A program made the translations under genes and the position numbers. 6,973 bases of DNA from positions 1 to 6,973 of the forward strand of contig JAQGPK010000106.1 in assembly GCA_028293095.1 (NCBI GenBank), given 5' to 3'. Numbering within the stretch: position 1 is the first letter of the stretch; each line of letters opens with the position of its first letter. The stretch comes from Chlamydiia bacterium (GTDB taxonomy: Bacteria; Chlamydiota; Chlamydiia; Chlamydiales; FEN-1388). This document shows positions 5,320 through 6,973 of the stretch, piece after piece. The notes under the pieces were generated by a model that saw only the letters and a program-made list of their open reading frames with translations, did not search any database and was not told the origin of the DNA.

Positions 5320-6696
5320 ATGAGCACAGACAATAATGATTACAAAAACCTCTTTAGAGCACAAGAAAAAGAGCTTTTAGAAGAATTTTTTTCCTTTCTA
5401 CGATTTCAGTCAATCAGCGCAGATCCTACAAAACGCCCTGAGCTTCAGTCATGCGCCGCTTGGCTAGAAAAAAAGCTTATTGAAAGCGGATTTCAAGTTG
5501 AGCTTTGGGACAAAAAAGAAACTCCCATCGTTTTTGCAACACATACAGACGCTGGCTCATCAAAACCTACACTTCTTCTCTATAACCACTATGATGTGCA
5601 GCCAGTCGATCCCCTTAATCTGTGGCACAGCGACCCTTTTGCACCACGAAAAGAGGGCAATCTCGTTTACGCCCGTGGCGCTCAAGATAACAAAGGGCAA
5701 TGTTTTTACGTGCTTACCGCCCTCACGCTCTACCTGAAGAAAAATAAAAAATTTCCCATTAATATCAAGTGGATCGTTGAAGGAGAAGAGGAGTCGGGAA
5801 GTACAGGTCTTGCGAAAATTTTGAAAGAAAAATCTAAGGAGTTAGAAAGCGACTACCTTATGGTCGTTGACCTTGGCATGCGAAAATCAGACCTGCCTGC
5901 AATTACCCTCGGCACAAGAGGCCTGACATCTATGGAAATTGATGTGCAGGGTCCAAAAAGTGACCTCCATTCCGGGTCAAACGGAGGACTAAGCTATAAT
6001 CCAATTCATGCCATTACAGCACTTCTCTCCTCTTTACGAGATGAAAGAGGAACAATTAAAGTTCCAGGTTTTTATGATACTGTTATCACACCAAAAACTG
6101 AAGAGATTAGCAAAATAAATTTTGATTTTAATGTCCAAGAATTCGAAGAGCACACAGGACAGCCCCCCACAGGTGGAGAACAGAAGTTCTCTCCTCTTGA
6201 ACGCGCATGGCTTCGTCCAACAATTGAAATCAATGGTATTGGCGGTGGCTACCAAGGACCCGGTGGCAAAACCATTATTCCAGCTCATGCACATGCGAAA
6301 ATTTCTTGTAGACTTGTACCCAATCAAGACCCCAAAGAGATTGCAGCCCTTATTAAAAAATATCTTGAATCGCAAGCGCCAAGCGGGGTGCAAGTCAAAG
6401 TTACCATACATGATGGAATGGGCAAGCCAGTACGAACAAATATAGACTCAAAAATTGTTAAAGCCCTTGAAGCTGCGTGTACTGAGGTCTGGGGAAAAGA
6501 GCCTGAATATATTTTAGAGGGGGCATCCATTCCGATTGTCTCAGAGCTTTCTGAAACAATCGACACAGAAATTGCTCTTTTTGGACTGGGACTGCAGACC
6601 GATAATATTCACTCTCCGAACGAATGTTTTGGGTGGGATCGCATCGAAAAAGGATTTCTTACAATCTGCAAAACAATTGACCTACTTGCAACTTAG
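5320..6696 (+). CDS. M20 family dipeptidase (carboxypeptidase G2/carnosinase-like)
   Basis: 458 residues, the normal size for M20 dipeptidases, which split dipeptides with two zinc ions; likely cytoplasmic since no signal peptide is present. All expected residues are visible: His90 and Asp92 in YNHYDVQP, the bridging Asp123 in RGAQDNKGQ, catalytic Glu157 and metal-binding Glu158 in EGEEESGS, Asp184 in VVDLG, and His431 in NIHSPNE. The inserted lid/dimerisation domain starts near residue 200 and includes His217 in DLHSGSNGG, which in the family reaches into the active site of the partner subunit. WHSDPFAP and YARGA are typical of the dipeptidase branch rather than ArgE or DapE. The start at 5320 follows from AAGGAG 6 bp upstream. 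The gene is divergent from the M19 gene, and the next gene follows after 44 bp. Exact substrates cannot be read from the sequence. Confidence 0.93.
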   Translation: MSTDNNDYKNLFRAQEKELLEEFFSFLRFQSISADPTKRPELQSCAAWLEKKLIESGFQVELWDKKETPIVFATHTDAGSSKPTLLLYNHYDVQPVDPLNLWHSDPFAPRKEGNLVYARGAQDNKGQCFYVLTALTLYLKKNKKFPINIKWIVEGEEESGSTGLAKILKEKSKELESDYLMVVDLGMRKSDLPAITLGTRGLTSMEIDVQGPKSDLHSGSNGGLSYNPIHAITALLSSLRDERGTIKVPGFYDTVITPKTEEISKINFDFNVQEFEEHTGQPPTGGEQKFSPLERAWLRPTIEINGIGGGYQGPGGKTIIPAHAHAKISCRLVPNQDPKEIAALIKKYLESQAPSGVQVKVTIHDGMGKPVRTNIDSKIVKALEAACTEVWGKEPEYILEGASIPIVSELSETIDTEIALFGLGLQTDNIHSPNECFGWDRIEKGFLTICKTIDLLAT

Positions 6697-6714
6697 CATC
6701 AAACATGATATCTT
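6686..6714 (+). promoter_or_regulatory. Candidate promoter of the HtrA-like gene
   Basis: TTGCAA (6686-6691), a 17-bp spacer, then TATCTT (6709-6714) preceded by TGA, giving an extended -10. It overlaps the end of the M20 gene and would start transcription near 6721, about 20 bp before the ATG. Both hexamers match 4 of 6, so this is only a candidate. Confidence 0.4.
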
Positions 6715-6740
6715 ATTCACTTAAACTGGAGGTTTATACC

Positions 6741-6973
6741 ATGACCATTTCACTTTCAGATGCAATAAAACGAAGCTTAGTTACTTGCTGTCTTATTACG
6801 GTTGCTTTTACGGCAAATTACAGCTTTGCAGCGCAAAGTTACTTACGGGCCGAGACGAATGAGACCCCTGCAATAGAAGAAAGCCTTTCGAAAAAACATT
6901 CCAAACCCAACATAGAGGTCGGCAAAAAGGCAATCCCTGCTGTTGTCTCGATTAAATCACAGCTTTCTAAAAA
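6741..6973 (+). CDS. Probable periplasmic serine protease Do-like (HtrA/DegP), N-terminal fragment
   Basis: Only 77 codons are inside the window; the gene runs off the right edge. The start is well supported by GGAGG (6728-6732), 8 bp before the ATG. The product begins with a positively charged segment, a hydrophobic core (about residues 12-25) and a signal-peptidase site after SFA at about residue 30, so it is exported. After a low-complexity linker comes VGKKAIPAVVSIKSQ, which resembles the first conserved stretch of Do-like proteases (compare AxxAxPAVVxI). The catalytic His, Asp and Ser and the PDZ domains would lie beyond the window, so the family call rests on this short match plus export. 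Chlamydiae carry one HtrA of this kind involved in periplasmic quality control and secreted into host cells; that role is inference here. Confidence 0.65.
   Translation, partial: MTISLSDAIKRSLVTCCLITVAFTANYSFAAQSYLRAETNETPAIEESLSKKHSKPNIEVGKKAIPAVVSIKSQLSK

Noticed and set aside
6034..6411. 125-residue open frame on the minus strand
   Set aside because: It lies wholly inside the M20 gene, shows no family pattern, and is a shadow of strong coding sequence on the other strand.
6122..6445. 107-residue open frame on the plus strand
   Set aside because: Out-of-frame shadow of the M20 gene without its own ribosome-binding site or recognisable motif.

Overview
The window looks like a piece of chromosome from an intracellular bacterium of moderate A+T content, most likely an environmental chlamydia (Parachlamydia/Waddlia/Simkania type). 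The grounds are one gene pair whose products have the bilobed hydrophobic hairpin typical of chlamydial inclusion-membrane (Inc) proteins, a secreted HAD-like protein of a kind known from Chlamydiae and Legionellales, and a Do-like (HtrA) protease start. A Legionella/Coxiella-type host-associated gammaproteobacterium is the main alternative. No rRNA, tRNA, CRISPR array, insertion sequence or phage gene was seen.

Layout. Positions 1-1454 (+) hold the C-terminal half of a presequence-protease-type M16C metallopeptidase. Three bases later comes an exported HAD-like phosphatase-fold protein (1458-2234), and nine bases after that the first of two tandem paralogous small membrane proteins (2244-2657 and 2723-3133). 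These four genes could form one transcription unit. A strong palindrome (3155-3205) separates them from a 300-residue protein (3211-4113) whose C-terminal third shows an SH2-like pattern, including a candidate phosphotyrosine-binding arginine.

Positions 4114-4291 lie between converging genes and contain a cluster of hairpins, one of them a good minus-strand terminator. On the minus strand, 4292-5263 encodes an M19 (renal dipeptidase-type) peptidase split by one in-frame TAA. The first 269 codons carry the metal ligands, and the reading frame continues for 53 family-like codons after the stop. A 56-bp divergent spacer with overlapping candidate -10 elements leads into an M20 dipeptidase (5320-6696, +). 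The window ends in the signal peptide and first residues of a probable HtrA/DegP periplasmic protease (6741 onward).

Together the recognisable genes form a peptide-degrading group (M16C, M19, M20 and probably HtrA) around a small block of proteins that look aimed at the host or its membranes. The two most notable points are the SH2-like domain next to Inc-like tandem paralogs, and the intact coding sequence beyond the stop codon in the M19 gene.
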